NCBI GenBank assembly: GCA_965262665.1 | Contig: CBDHFR010000003.1 | Location: 744,001-808,000, forward strand | Length of the DNA stretch: 64,000 bases | Source of the DNA: CBDBND01 sp965262665 | GTDB taxonomy: Bacteria; Pseudomonadota; Alphaproteobacteria; Rhodospirillales; Rhodospirillaceae | Direction of reading: 5' to 3' | Shown: positions 19,561-28,945 of the stretch, piece by piece | Position numbering within the stretch: position 1 is the first letter of the stretch | Layout of the letters: each line of letters opens with the position of its first letter | Made by a program: the position numbers and the translations under genes | The notes under the pieces: generated by a model | Told to the model about the DNA's origin: nothing | What the model saw: the letters and a program-made list of their open reading frames with translations, nothing else | The model's database searches: none

Positions 19561-20724
19561 TCACGGCATTATGTCGTGGAAGGGCTTGGTGCTCAATTGG
19601 TCCAAGTCGATGTCGGCTAACACGGTGGCGATCTGTTCCGACGCACCGCCCCGGCCATAGGGCGGCTCCGTTGTTTTTGCCTGCTCTCGGAAAGCCTCAT
19701 CGCGCGCGTGGTCTATGGCTTTGACGATCACGTCGGGATGATCGGCGCAATCGATCACAGACGTGCTGCGCAAGCGCCCTTTCTGCCGGTCACCGATATT
19801 GACCGTGGGAACACCGAGGGCCGGTGCTTCAATGAGACCCGACGATGAGTTGCCGATTACCATTTCAGCTTCACGCACAGCACTCAAATAGCGTTGTTGT
19901 CCCAAGGATGTAACGACGGTACGACGCGTTTTGTTTTTGCCGACAAAAGTTTCAATGGCGTCCCCGATCACCTGGTTGCCCGGATCTGAATTTACACCGG
20001 TGAAGATCATGGCCACATCTTCAAACCGCGCCAGTGCATAGATGAGGGCATCGATGGCTGTGGTGCCGTCCTGCAACTTCAGGGTCACCGGATGATAGGT
20101 GATGACGAATAGCGGACCTGATAAATCGACACCTAACTGTTCCGCCAACGCGGCCCGGCTGAGAAAGGTCATGGCCTTGATCGGGTCAAGTCCGGGCGCG
20201 CCGACAGTAAACACATGAGCCGGGTTTTCTCCCATTTGCCGAACACGGGCGGCGTAAGGCTCGGCGGCACAGAAATGCAGCCGCGCCATTTTTGTAATGG
20301 CATGTCGTATGGCGTCGTCTACTGCCGCTTCTGTGGCTTCTCCGCCATGGATGTGGGCTAAGGGAATGTTGAGCAACAATGCACTTTGCGCTGCGGCAAG
20401 AATTTCAAAACGGTCTCCGAGAACCACAACCACATCCGGTTGCAGGCGATTGAAACTGTCGGCCAGGGCGCCGACACCGCGTCCGACGGCTTGGGCCGTT
20501 TCAAGAGGAGTGTCCTGACCCAAAGACAATTCGACTTTTTCGTCGATAGAAAACCCGTCGTCTTCAAGCGCCGACCATGTCGCGCCGTAACGAGGATCCA
20601 AATGCTGTCCGGTGACGACGATTTGCAATGAGAGTTCAGGATGGGCTCTGATCGTTATCATCACCGGGGCGAGGTGGCCGTAATCAGCCCGTGATCCGGT
20701 AACGACACAAATGCATCGGCTCAT
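19561..20724 (-). CDS. hydrolysing UDP/GDP-sugar 2-epimerase, NeuC/LegG type
   Basis: The 387-residue enzyme starts with VVTGSRADYGHLAPVM, the NeuC/LegG signature, and has VLGDRFEILAAAQSALLLNIPLAHIHGGE, FVITYHPVTL and GNSSSGLIEAPALGVPTVNIGDRQKGR. This class inverts C2 and releases the nucleotide. The product is ManNAc or, for LegG, 2,4-diacetamido-2,4,6-trideoxymannose. It overlaps legF by four bases and precedes gmd. The neighbouring 4,6-dehydratase and PglD-like genes favour the trideoxy substrate, but sequence alone does not decide. Confidence 0.9.
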   Translation of the reverse strand: MSRCICVVTGSRADYGHLAPVMITIRAHPELSLQIVVTGQHLDPRYGATWSALEDDGFSIDEKVELSLGQDTPLETAQAVGRGVGALADSFNRLQPDVVVVLGDRFEILAAAQSALLLNIPLAHIHGGEATEAAVDDAIRHAITKMARLHFCAAEPYAARVRQMGENPAHVFTVGAPGLDPIKAMTFLSRAALAEQLGVDLSGPLFVITYHPVTLKLQDGTTAIDALIYALARFEDVAMIFTGVNSDPGNQVIGDAIETFVGKNKTRRTVVTSLGQQRYLSAVREAEMVIGNSSSGLIEAPALGVPTVNIGDRQKGRLRSTSVIDCADHPDVIVKAIDHARDEAFREQAKTTEPPYGRGGASEQIATVLADIDLDQLSTKPFHDIMP

Positions 20725-21470
20725 GGTTTGTCACCGGCCCAGGCGGACATGTGCACATACCCTTGGGCAACAGCGAGCTCGGCCAAGGCCAAATCCTCCG
20801 GTGTTTCCACTTCAATGGAATGACAGCGGTCCATAACAATGCCGTAGCATCCCGCCGGGTCACCGTAGATTTTGCCGGTGCGGCGGAAAGCGTCCCAACG
20901 GATCAAATAGAAGGCACCATTCATGGTTACCTCGACCGGTTGGTCCTGGCGCCGCAGCCCCGCGGCCGCATGCATCTGTTCGACGATGCCGGCAATGGAC
21001 CCGGTATCGGCAAGCGGTCCGGAGAACACGGAATAAGTATCCAACACTCTTAAGCCGACCACCAAGTCGGCGTTTTGTTTCTCATACAAGGCAATGGCTT
21101 GATCATAATGGTCCGCCGTCGCGAATGGAGAGGACGGTTCCAGCAACATGACAGCATCGTAAGACTTACCCTCTATCTCTTCGATCCAATCCAGGGCGTG
21201 GGCGACGACACCGTCGGACGGTGCGGTGTCCGTGGCCAATGCCGCCGGTCGGGTGAACGGGACTTCAACGCCTAAGCGCCGGCCTTCGGCTTGGATCTCT
21301 TCTGAGTCCGTCGACAGGATCAGCCGTGAACAGCCGCGGGAGGCCTGGGCTGAGCGCGCCTTGAAGCCGAGCAAAGACAACCCGGCCAGAGCTCTTAAAT
21401 TCTTGCCAGGCACCCCTTTGGAGCCGCCCCGGGCGGCGATCATGAACAGAATATCCAGGGGGGCAGGCAC
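20721..21470 (-). CDS. CMP-nonulosonate cytidylyltransferase, NeuA/LegF type
   Basis: The protein carries the CMP-sugar synthetase motif FMIAARGGSKGVPGKNLRAL, then LILSTDSEEIQAEG, AVMLLEPSSPFATADHYDQA and MDRCHSIEVETPEDLALAE. It activates a sialic-acid-like sugar with CTP. The 249-residue length is normal. It is the first gene of the minus-strand operon (legF-legG-gmd-fcl-aminotransferase) and is divergent from legI. The specificity (legionaminate rather than neuraminate or pseudaminate) is inferred from neighbours. Confidence 0.92.
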   Translation of the reverse strand: MPAPLDILFMIAARGGSKGVPGKNLRALAGLSLLGFKARSAQASRGCSRLILSTDSEEIQAEGRRLGVEVPFTRPAALATDTAPSDGVVAHALDWIEEIEGKSYDAVMLLEPSSPFATADHYDQAIALYEKQNADLVVGLRVLDTYSVFSGPLADTGSIAGIVEQMHAAAGLRRQDQPVEVTMNGAFYLIRWDAFRRTGKIYGDPAGCYGIVMDRCHSIEVETPEDLALAELAVAQGYVHMSAWAGDKP

Positions 21471-21582
21471 AGAAATCTCAATCTCTTCAAGCCGTTGACA
21501 GCGCCACCATAGCCGAGGGGCGGGCTGTCACAAACCATCTTTCCGTTGCACGGTCCGCCGCCGTGGTCTACCTCCTTGAGCC
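21471..21582. promoter_or_regulatory. divergent promoter region between legF and legI
   Basis: These 112 bases separate the two arms of the sugar locus and must drive both. On the minus strand TTGTGA, a 16-base spacer and TATGGT form a possible promoter for legF. On the plus strand a TTGACA lies at 21495-21500 without a good -10 partner. A small inverted repeat (CACGG and CCGTG, 21549-21565) lies before the legI GTG. None of these sites is strong. Confidence 0.35.
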
Positions 21583-22677
21583 GTGTCAGACCCGTCGCCG
21601 CATACCTTTGTCATTGCCGAGGCCGGTGTTAACCATAACGGCAGCATTGAGCGCGCCCTCGCTCTTGTTACGGTCGCCGCCGACGTCGGCGCTAACGCCA
21701 TCAAGTTTCAAACGTTCAAAGCGGAACGCATCGTCTCGGCCAGCGCACCCAAGGCGGACTATCAATCGCGCAACACCGGTGACGACGGTTCGCAGCTCGC
21801 CATGCTCAAGGCCTTAGAGCTGTCGGATGATGATCATCGCGCTCTCGCAGCCGCCAGCGCAGACTGTGGGCTGGAATTCATGTCCACACCCTTCGACGAA
21901 GACAGCGCGACGTTCCTCGCCAAAGACATCGGCGTCACACGGCTGAAGGTGGGGTCCGGTGAACTGACAAATGCGCCTTTGCTTCTCCATCTCGCCCGCA
22001 CCGGCAAGCCGGTGATTTTATCCACCGGTATGGCGACCCTTGACGAAGTGGAAACGGCGCTTGGTGTGTTTGCTTTTGGTTACACGTCACCCACCGATGC
22101 GGACCCTTCTAAAGCCGCCTTTGCATCTGCGTTCCAACACGACGATGGCCAACGAGCGCTCCGGCAAAACCTCACATTGCTTCACTGCACGTCCGATTAT
22201 CCCGCCGCGCCGGACACCATCAATTTGAAAGCGATGGATACATTGAAGGACCGCTTCGGCCTGCCAGTTGGTTTGTCCGATCACAGCCAGGGAATCGCCA
22301 TTCCCGCAGCGGCTGTTGCCCGCGGTGCCGTCGCCATTGAAAAGCACTTCACCCTGGACCGTTCATTGGAAGGACCCGATCACGCGGCCTCGCTCGAACC
22401 CGTGGAACTCAAAGACATGATCGCTGCTGTGCGCTCGGTTGAGCAGGCGCTTGGCACCGGCGCCAAAGCACCGACGACGGCGGAACAAAACACTGCGACC
22501 GTCGCGCGGAAAAGTTTGGTGGCGCTGAACACTATCGCGGCGGGCGAGCCGTTCACGCTGGACAACCTTGGTGTCAAACGACCCGGCACCGGTATCTCGC
22601 CGCTCGAGTTCTGGAGTTACGTGGGCAAGACCGCCGCGCGGGATTATCATCCCGATGATCTGATTGAACCCCAATGA
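21583..22677 (+). CDS. nonulosonic acid synthase, NeuB/LegI type
   Basis: The enzyme condenses phosphoenolpyruvate with a 2-acetamido mannose derivative. The NeuB barrel covers residues 1-260, with FVIAEAGVNHNGSIERAL, AIKFQTFKAE, FMSTPFD, KVGSGELTNAPLL, LSTGMAT, LHCTSDYPA and GLSDHSQGIAIPAAAV. A C-terminal SAF/antifreeze domain (ARKSLVALNTIAAGEPF) completes it. The start is GTG at 21583. Which nonulosonate it makes is not encoded in an obvious motif. Context with LegG, PglD-like and PglF-like genes points to a legionaminic-type sugar. Confidence 0.93.
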   Translation: MSDPSPHTFVIAEAGVNHNGSIERALALVTVAADVGANAIKFQTFKAERIVSASAPKADYQSRNTGDDGSQLAMLKALELSDDDHRALAAASADCGLEFMSTPFDEDSATFLAKDIGVTRLKVGSGELTNAPLLLHLARTGKPVILSTGMATLDEVETALGVFAFGYTSPTDADPSKAAFASAFQHDDGQRALRQNLTLLHCTSDYPAAPDTINLKAMDTLKDRFGLPVGLSDHSQGIAIPAAAVARGAVAIEKHFTLDRSLEGPDHAASLEPVELKDMIAAVRSVEQALGTGAKAPTTAEQNTATVARKSLVALNTIAAGEPFTLDNLGVKRPGTGISPLEFWSYVGKTAARDYHPDDLIEPQ

Positions 22678-23348
22678 CAATGATGAACTCTTCTTCTGGC
22701 CGAGACCTCTATGTGCTGTGCGCCGGCGGTCACGCTCGGGTGGTGATCGACATCTTGATAAACGCTGGCCGAGCCGTCGCGGGATTGATCGACGCTGATG
22801 AAAGTTTGCATGGCACCGAGTTCTTGGGCGTTCCCGTTGCCGGCAACGACGATTTTGTCGCTTCTCTCAATCCGGACTCGGCGGCTCTCATCAATGCCCT
22901 GGGCAACCGGCCTCATGACGGACAGTCGGATCTGCATCGCCGCCGTGCTCTGTTCGAAAAATTCAAGAATCAGGGTTTTGTATTTGAAACCGTGGTCAGT
23001 GCTGATGCCACTGTTTCAAACAACGCTTCACTCGAGGAAGGCTGCCACGTCATCACCCGGGCGGTGATTCAGCCGGGATCCGTACTCGGTGCCGATGCCA
23101 TTTTGAATACGGGCGCCAGCCTGGACCATGACTGTGTGGTCGGTGCCCACAGCCATATCGCACCGTGGGCGGTGCTCTGTGGTAGCGTCACGGTCGGTGC
23201 GGAATGCCACATCGGCGCCCGCGCGGCGTTGGTTCCCGGTATCACGGTTGGCGACGGTGCTGTTGTTGGTGCCGGTGCCGTTGTCATTGACGATGTCGCT
23301 GCCGGTGTCACCGTGGTTGGCAACCCGGCGCACGCCGTGACGCGGTAG
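22674..23348 (+). CDS. NeuD/PglD-type sugar O/N-acetyltransferase
   Basis: The 224-residue protein has the PglD-like N-terminal subdomain (LYVLCAGGHARVVIDIL). A left-handed beta-helix of hexapeptide repeats follows (HVITRAVIQPGSVLGADAIL and GARAALVPGITVGDGAVVGAG), with the catalytic His in LDHDCVVGAHSHIAP. PglD acetylates the 4-amino group of a UDP-trideoxy sugar, LegH the equivalent sugar, and NeuD sialic acid. The ATG overlaps the legI stop (ATGA), so the two are coupled. Confidence 0.88.
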   Translation: MTMMNSSSGRDLYVLCAGGHARVVIDILINAGRAVAGLIDADESLHGTEFLGVPVAGNDDFVASLNPDSAALINALGNRPHDGQSDLHRRRALFEKFKNQGFVFETVVSADATVSNNASLEEGCHVITRAVIQPGSVLGADAILNTGASLDHDCVVGAHSHIAPWAVLCGSVTVGAECHIGARAALVPGITVGDGAVVGAGAVVIDDVAAGVTVVGNPAHAVTR

Positions 23349-23375
23349 CGCGGGCGTGGCAAGGACATCACGGCT

Positions 23376-24458
23376 ATGACCCGGGACGTAAAAGACAACC
23401 TGGTCACAGCGGCAACGACCATTCTTGAAACCCTTAAGATCATCGACACCCACGGTGTGCCGATCGCGCTGGTCCAAGATCAAGGCATTTTGCTGGGCAC
23501 GGTTACGGATGGGGACATCCGCCGCGGCATATTATCCGGCGTTCAGCTCTCCGACGGGGTCGAGGCGGTGATGAACACGCGACCGGTCAGCGCCCCCGGC
23601 GAGACATCCGATGTGGAGGCGGCCAGGCTCATGCGTCATCACGGCATCGCCCATTTACCCCTGATCGATTCACGTAAAATCGTTGTCGGGCTCAAAGTGC
23701 TCAAGGATTTGGATCCCAAACCCGAAGGTGGCAATCCGGTGGTTCTGATGGCCGGCGGCAAAGGCACTAGGTTGCAACCGCTCACCCACGACCTGCCTAA
23801 GCCGCTGTTGGAGGTGGGTGGCCGGCCGATCTTGGAGACAATCATTGAGCGTTTTGTCACTCAAGGGTTCAGTCAGATTTATTTATCGGTCAACTACAAA
23901 GCCGACCTCATCGAAGCCCATTTCGGTGATGGTCATGCCCTTGGAGCTGACATTACCTATCTCAAGGAAGACGATGCGTTGGGCACCGGCGGCGCCTTGG
24001 CGCTTCTGCCCGAGCGGCCAAGCCAACCGATGATCGTCATGAACGGTGACGTGCTGACCAAGATCAACTTCCATCATTTGGTCAAGTATCACGACAACCA
24101 TGATGCAACAGCGACCATGAGTGTACGTGAATACCGATTTACAGTGCCGTTCGGTGTGGTCGAAACCGACCACACCCTACTCACGGCTATCGCTGAGAAA
24201 CCGGAACATACATTTTATGTGAACGCCGGGATCTACATTATCGATCCTGATGTGTTGGATTTGATTTCCGTCGGTCAGGCCATGGATATGCCCGATTTGT
24301 TTCAGCGCTTGCTTGACGATGGTAATCAGCCCAACGTTTTTCCGCTGAGGGAATACTGGATGGACATTGGCCGTCTCGACGATCTTGATCAGGCTCAGCG
24401 GGATTATGCCGATCTGTTTCCGGCCTCACCCAGCGATAGCGAAGAGGGTTCGACATAA
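23376..24458 (+). CDS. CBS-domain nucleotidyltransferase, PtmE-like (GlcN-1-P guanylyltransferase type)
   Basis: Residues 1-115 contain two CBS motifs (GILLGTVTDGDIRRGIL and HHGIAHLPLIDSRKIVVG). From about 120 a sugar-1-phosphate nucleotidyltransferase follows (LMAGGKGTRLQPLTHDLPKP, then ALGTGGALALLP and VMNGDVLT). This fusion is characteristic of PtmE in Campylobacter jejuni, where it makes GDP-glucosamine for the GDP-linked legionaminic acid route. A Shine-Dalgarno AAGGA precedes ATG at 23376. Its stop overlaps the next start by one base. The guanylyl specificity is inferred from the family and the locus. Confidence 0.85.
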   Translation: MTRDVKDNLVTAATTILETLKIIDTHGVPIALVQDQGILLGTVTDGDIRRGILSGVQLSDGVEAVMNTRPVSAPGETSDVEAARLMRHHGIAHLPLIDSRKIVVGLKVLKDLDPKPEGGNPVVLMAGGKGTRLQPLTHDLPKPLLEVGGRPILETIIERFVTQGFSQIYLSVNYKADLIEAHFGDGHALGADITYLKEDDALGTGGALALLPERPSQPMIVMNGDVLTKINFHHLVKYHDNHDATATMSVREYRFTVPFGVVETDHTLLTAIAEKPEHTFYVNAGIYIIDPDVLDLISVGQAMDMPDLFQRLLDDGNQPNVFPLREYWMDIGRLDDLDQAQRDYADLFPASPSDSEEGST

Positions 24459-25258
24459 TGCGTACCGTTTCCAATCTGTTTGATCTGTCCGACCGGGCAG
24501 CACTGGTCACCGGCGGCAACGGCTATCTGGGCCGGACCATTGGCGCCGCCTTGGCCGAATGCGGCGCGCGCGTGTGCCTGCTCGATAAAGTCGACCCTCA
24601 ATCCGCGTTGTCCGATTTGCCAACCGTAGACACCGGCGCCCATGCCGCGCTAACCACAGACTTAAGTGTCACTGACGACGTGCAGGCAGCACCGCAGGCC
24701 GCTGTCGACGCTTTGGGCCGTCTTGATATCTTGGTCCACTGCGCTGCCTTTGTCGGCACTGACGCCCGCGACGGCTGGACCACACCCATCGCAGACCAAA
24801 ACCTCGAGACCTGGCGCGAAGCTTTGGAAGTTAATCTCACTGCGCCCTTTGCCCTGACCCAGGCGGCCCTACCCCATCTCAAGGCAAACAACACTGGATC
24901 GGTCATTCACATCGGCTCCATCTACGGCGTGCTCGGTCCCGACTGGTCGCTCTATGACACCTCTGACGTGCCGGGCACGCCGGCGGCCTACGGTGCCTCT
25001 AAAGGCGGTCTCATGCAGATGACGCGCTGGCTGGCTACGTCCCTGGCACCGGAGATCAGGGTTAACGCCATCATCCCGGGCGGGGTGGAGCGCAACACCG
25101 CGGCCCGGTTTAAGCAGGCTTACGAGGACCGCACCCCAATGGGACGCATGGCCACGGAAGAGGACGTCAAAGGCGCCGCCGTTTTCATCGCCTCCGATGC
25201 CTCCGCCTATGTCACCGGTCAATGCCTGATGGTCGACGGCGGCTGGTCGGCGTGGTGA
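24458..25258 (+). CDS. short-chain dehydrogenase/reductase, PtmA-like
   Basis: This classical SDR of 266 residues has ALVTGGNGYLGRTIGAALAECG for NAD(P) binding, LVHCAAF, the catalytic Ser in HIGSIYGVL, AAYGASKGGLMQM with YxxxK, and the C-terminal YVTGQCLMVDGGWSAW. It is translationally coupled to the PtmE-like gene (TAATG). In legionaminic acid loci a similar SDR (PtmA) accompanies PtmE and is thought to act in the supply of the amino-sugar precursor. The exact step is uncertain. Confidence 0.85.
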   Translation: MRTVSNLFDLSDRAALVTGGNGYLGRTIGAALAECGARVCLLDKVDPQSALSDLPTVDTGAHAALTTDLSVTDDVQAAPQAAVDALGRLDILVHCAAFVGTDARDGWTTPIADQNLETWREALEVNLTAPFALTQAALPHLKANNTGSVIHIGSIYGVLGPDWSLYDTSDVPGTPAAYGASKGGLMQMTRWLATSLAPEIRVNAIIPGGVERNTAARFKQAYEDRTPMGRMATEEDVKGAAVFIASDASAYVTGQCLMVDGGWSAW

Positions 25259-25316
25259 ATCTTAGCCCTGTGCGGTAAACTCAGTCCGAGATTCCGTTGG
25301 TGGTCAGAGAGATACG

Positions 25317-27251
25317 TTGAAATCCGTCAGTAGCCTATTCACACAGCCGCGTAACCTGCTCGTCTTATTGCATGATACGGCAATGGCCTTCTTTGCCGTC
25401 GGGGTGGCGTTCTTCCTCCGCCTCGGCATGGCCATGTTCGACCGCTTGGAAACCGTGCTTGAGCAAGCAGCGCTTTATGCCGGCCTCGCTGCCATCGTTT
25501 ATCTGTTCACGGGCTTGTACCGCCACGTCTGGGCTTATGTCTCCTTGGCCGATGGCGTCAACATCGTCCGTTCCGCCACGGCAGCGACGCTTTTGTTCGT
25601 GCCGTTGATGTTTTTGGTTACGCGCTTGGAAGAGGTGCCGCGCTCCGTCCCCATCATCAGTTGGTTCGTCATGGCCGCGTTTCTGGCGGCCCCGCGCTTG
25701 GGATATCGCTTTTTGAAAGATCGCCGCATCGGGTTTGTGGGTACCGCCCAAGCGGCCAAGGAACCGGTGTTGCTGATCGGCGCCGGCGACGAAGCCGCTC
25801 ACTTTGTTCGGGCAACACAACAAGATGCAGACAGTCGCTATCGAGTGGTTGGTTTAGTGACGGCCACTCCAGCCCGGGTGGGACAACTCATCCATGGTGT
25901 CGAAGTGCTCGGCCTTGAGCGGGACATCGAAGCAGTGGTAGCGCGTCTTGCCGCCGAGGATCTCAAACCAACACGATTGGTCTTGGCCCGTCCCGAGACC
26001 AAAGGGGATACCATCCAAACCCTGCTCCAATTCGCTCAAGCAGCGGACTGTGCCACCGCCCGGCTGCCGGCAGCGACCGATGTCCGCGCTTATGATGAGC
26101 CAGACTTTGCGCCCCGTCCCATTGCCCTAGAAGATCTCCTCGGCCGTCCAGCCAAGAAATTGGACCGCGCCGCCATGCACCGGCTGATCGAAGGGCGGCG
26201 TGTTTTGGTCACTGGCGCAGGCGGGTCCATCGGCTCGGAATTGGTGCACCAGATCGCCGCGTTTTCACCGGCGCATATCTCTTTACTCGATCACGGCGAG
26301 TACAATCTTTACGCCATCGAACTGGAAACCCGAGAGCAGCGGCCTGATCTTTCACTAACACCAATCCTGGCGGACGTGCGTGACCAGACTCGCATCGCCA
26401 CCGTGTTCGCAGCTGAACAGCCGGACATCGTGTTTCATGCCGCTGCCCTCAAGCACGTGCCGATGGTCGAATACAATCCGCTGGAGGGATTGGCCACCAA
26501 CGCGCTGGGCACACGTATTGTTGCCGACGCCTGCCTGGCCCATAGCGTGCCCGAGATGGTGACGATCTCCACCGACAAGGCGGTCAATCCAGCCAATGTT
26601 ATGGGTGCAGGTAAGCGCCTGGCCGAACTCTACTGCCAAGCTGCCGACCTCAATCATACCGGCACCCGGTTCATCACCGTCCGCTTCGGCAACGTCTTAG
26701 GTTCAGCCGGTTCGGTGGTACCGCTATTTCAAAAACAACTGGCTGTAGGTGGACCGCTCACCGTCACCCATCCCGACATCGAGCGCTATTTCATGACCAT
26801 CGGCGAGGCGGTGGAACTGGTACTGCAGGCGGCAGTGCTCGGACCGGGCCGCAACGATGAGGGCGCCATCTATGTGCTCGATATGGGCGCGCCAGTGAAG
26901 ATCATCGATCTTGCCCGACAAATCATAAGACTGGCCGGCAAAATTCCCGATGAAGACATCAAGATTGAGATCGTCGGATTGCGGCCCGCCGAGAAACTGT
27001 ATGAAGAACTCTTCCATGGCCAGGAACCGCCGGTAGGGACGGACATGGACGGCATTCTTATCGCCCGGCCACGGGCCGGCGCGTACGAGACCGTCACTAC
27101 CAAGTTTGATGAACTGGCAGCGGCCTGCCGGCGTCAGGACGAAAACGCAGCTCTGGCCATAGTCTCTGATCTGGTGCCCGAATTGACCCGGCCGCAACAA
27201 TCCGCAGTAAAAGACTCTGCCGCGCCGTCCCACTTAAAAATCGTCAAGTAA
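25317..27251 (+). CDS. membrane UDP-sugar 4,6-dehydratase, PglF/WbpM/FlaA1 family
   Basis: The 644-residue protein starts with four membrane segments (for example TAMAFFAVGVAFFLRLGMAM and WFVMAAFLAAPRLGY) and a regulatory Rossmann domain (VLLIGAGDEAAHFV). The catalytic SDR domain (VLVTGAGGSIGSELVHQI) follows at about residue 297. The active site reads STDKAVNPANVMGAGKRLAE, where Met takes the place of the usual Tyr, as in PglF and WbpM. It would make UDP-4-keto-6-deoxy-GlcNAc, the first step towards bacillosamine or legionaminate. The start is TTG at 25317 after a GAGAG element. It ends the plus arm of the locus. Confidence 0.92.
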   Translation: MKSVSSLFTQPRNLLVLLHDTAMAFFAVGVAFFLRLGMAMFDRLETVLEQAALYAGLAAIVYLFTGLYRHVWAYVSLADGVNIVRSATAATLLFVPLMFLVTRLEEVPRSVPIISWFVMAAFLAAPRLGYRFLKDRRIGFVGTAQAAKEPVLLIGAGDEAAHFVRATQQDADSRYRVVGLVTATPARVGQLIHGVEVLGLERDIEAVVARLAAEDLKPTRLVLARPETKGDTIQTLLQFAQAADCATARLPAATDVRAYDEPDFAPRPIALEDLLGRPAKKLDRAAMHRLIEGRRVLVTGAGGSIGSELVHQIAAFSPAHISLLDHGEYNLYAIELETREQRPDLSLTPILADVRDQTRIATVFAAEQPDIVFHAAALKHVPMVEYNPLEGLATNALGTRIVADACLAHSVPEMVTISTDKAVNPANVMGAGKRLAELYCQAADLNHTGTRFITVRFGNVLGSAGSVVPLFQKQLAVGGPLTVTHPDIERYFMTIGEAVELVLQAAVLGPGRNDEGAIYVLDMGAPVKIIDLARQIIRLAGKIPDEDIKIEIVGLRPAEKLYEELFHGQEPPVGTDMDGILIARPRAGAYETVTTKFDELAAACRRQDENAALAIVSDLVPELTRPQQSAVKDSAAPSHLKIVK

Positions 27252-27350
27252 TTTTCAAAAGCAGGGCCGCAAGGCGTTTTCCCTTGCGACAACCCATGCT
27301 AAACCCCCTGCCACTTCGGCTGCTTTTTCCTTTCCCCCTTTGAGGTGACC

Positions 27351-28928
27351 ATGCCCACTTCCGCTGTGCGCCGCGCTCTGTTGTCCGTTTCTGATAAAAC
27401 CGGTTTGGCCGACTTCGCGACGTTTCTGCATGACAAGGGTGTGGAACTGGTATCCACCGGAGGCACGGCAAAAGCGATCGCGGATGCCGGTTTGCCGGTG
27501 CGTGAAGTGTCCGATCTCACCGGGTTTCCGGAAATGCTCGACGGCCGGATCAAAACTCTGCATCCTAAAGTGCACGGCGGCCTGTTGGGGGTGCGCGGCA
27601 ATGAAGACCATGAGTCCACCATGGCGGAGCATGACATCGCCCCCATCGATATGGTGGTGGTTAACCTCTATCCCTTCGAACAGACCGTCGCCGGGGGTGC
27701 CGATTTCGACACCTGCATCGAGAACATTGATATCGGCGGTCCGGCCATGATCCGTTCCGCGGCAAAAAACCATACCGGCGTGGCGGTGATCGTCAGCCCC
27801 AACGACTACGCCCAAGTACAAGCGGACATGGACGCCAACGGCGGGGCGGTCTCAAATGATTTGCGCACCATCCTCGCCGCCCACGCCTATGCGCGCACCG
27901 CGGCTTATGACTCTGCCATATCCGCGTGGTTTGCCGATCAGCTGGGCGACGCCTTTCCTGATTCTTTAGCCGTTGCCGGCACCAAGAAACAGGACCTGCG
28001 CTACGGTGAAAACCCACACCAGCAAGCGGCCCTTTACTTAACTGGAGAAGATCGTCCCGGTGTCATCACAGCAGAACAGATTCAAGGCAAGGAACTCAGC
28101 TACAACAACATCAACGATACCGATGCCGCTTTCGAATTGGTCGCCGAGTTTTCCGAACCGACGGTCGCGATCATCAAACATGCCAACCCTTGTGGTGTGG
28201 CGATGGCAGACACTCCGTTGGCGGCATATGAAAAAGCGCTGGCGTGTGATCCGGTGTCGGCCTTCGGCGGCATCGTTGCCTTGAACCGGCCGTTGACCGA
28301 AGACCTCGCAGCAAAAATCACCGCGCTGTTTACCGAGGTTGTCATCGCGCCCGCTGCCGATGATGCGGCCTGTGCGATTTTTGCTAAAAAGAAGAACCTG
28401 CGCTTGCTGCTCACTGGTGCCATGCCTGATGCGTCAACCAAAGCCAGGATGATCAAACCCGTCGCCGGAGGCTTGTTGGCCCAGAGCAAAGACTCTGGGA
28501 ATGTGACAGCTGCCGACCTCAAAGTGGTGACCAAGGTCAAACCGACGGAGGAGCAAATCGCCGATATGCTGTTCGCCTTCACTGTCGCCAAGCATGTCAA
28601 ATCAAACACCATTGTTTATGCCAAGGACGGCGCCACCGTCGGCATCGGCGCGGGGCAAATGAGCCGGGTAGACTCAGCCCGCATCGCTGCGCTCAAGGCC
28701 GTCGACGCCGCCCGGGAAGCCGGCGCCGACACACCGGCTACCATCGGCTCGGTGGTCGCGTCCGATGCCTTCTTCCCTTTCACCGATGGGTTATTGGCTG
28801 CTGTTGAAGCCGGGGCGACGGCGGTGATTCAGCCCGGCGGTTCGATCCGTGATGACGACATTATCCAAGCGGCCGATGAAAAAGGGTTGGCCATGGTACT
28901 CACCGGTATGCGCCACTTCCGTCACTGA
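27351..28928 (+). CDS. purH: bifunctional AICAR formyltransferase / IMP cyclohydrolase
   Basis: PurH performs the last two steps of IMP synthesis. The MGS-like domain begins ALLSVSDKTGLADFATFLHDKG and has STGGTAKAIADAG and VVVNLYPFEQTV. The transformylase domain includes LRYGENPHQQAALY, GKELSYNNINDTDAAFELV, IIKHANPCGVA and SDAFFPFTDGL. The C-terminal GMRHFRH is typical. ATG at 27351 has GAGG five bases upstream; the GTG two codons earlier lacks a site. Its length of about 525 residues is normal. An IS copy lies 17 bases after the stop. Confidence 0.98.
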   Translation: MPTSAVRRALLSVSDKTGLADFATFLHDKGVELVSTGGTAKAIADAGLPVREVSDLTGFPEMLDGRIKTLHPKVHGGLLGVRGNEDHESTMAEHDIAPIDMVVVNLYPFEQTVAGGADFDTCIENIDIGGPAMIRSAAKNHTGVAVIVSPNDYAQVQADMDANGGAVSNDLRTILAAHAYARTAAYDSAISAWFADQLGDAFPDSLAVAGTKKQDLRYGENPHQQAALYLTGEDRPGVITAEQIQGKELSYNNINDTDAAFELVAEFSEPTVAIIKHANPCGVAMADTPLAAYEKALACDPVSAFGGIVALNRPLTEDLAAKITALFTEVVIAPAADDAACAIFAKKKNLRLLLTGAMPDASTKARMIKPVAGGLLAQSKDSGNVTAADLKVVTKVKPTEEQIADMLFAFTVAKHVKSNTIVYAKDGATVGIGAGQMSRVDSARIAALKAVDAAREAGADTPATIGSVVASDAFFPFTDGLLAAVEAGATAVIQPGGSIRDDDIIQAADEKGLAMVLTGMRHFRH

Positions 28929-28945
28929 GACGCGCACCTCTGCTA

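Noticed and set aside
27268..27288. Hairpin CGCAAGG/CCTTGCG upstream of purH, considered as terminator or purine riboswitch
   Set aside because: No T-run follows and there is no conserved purine-riboswitch core.
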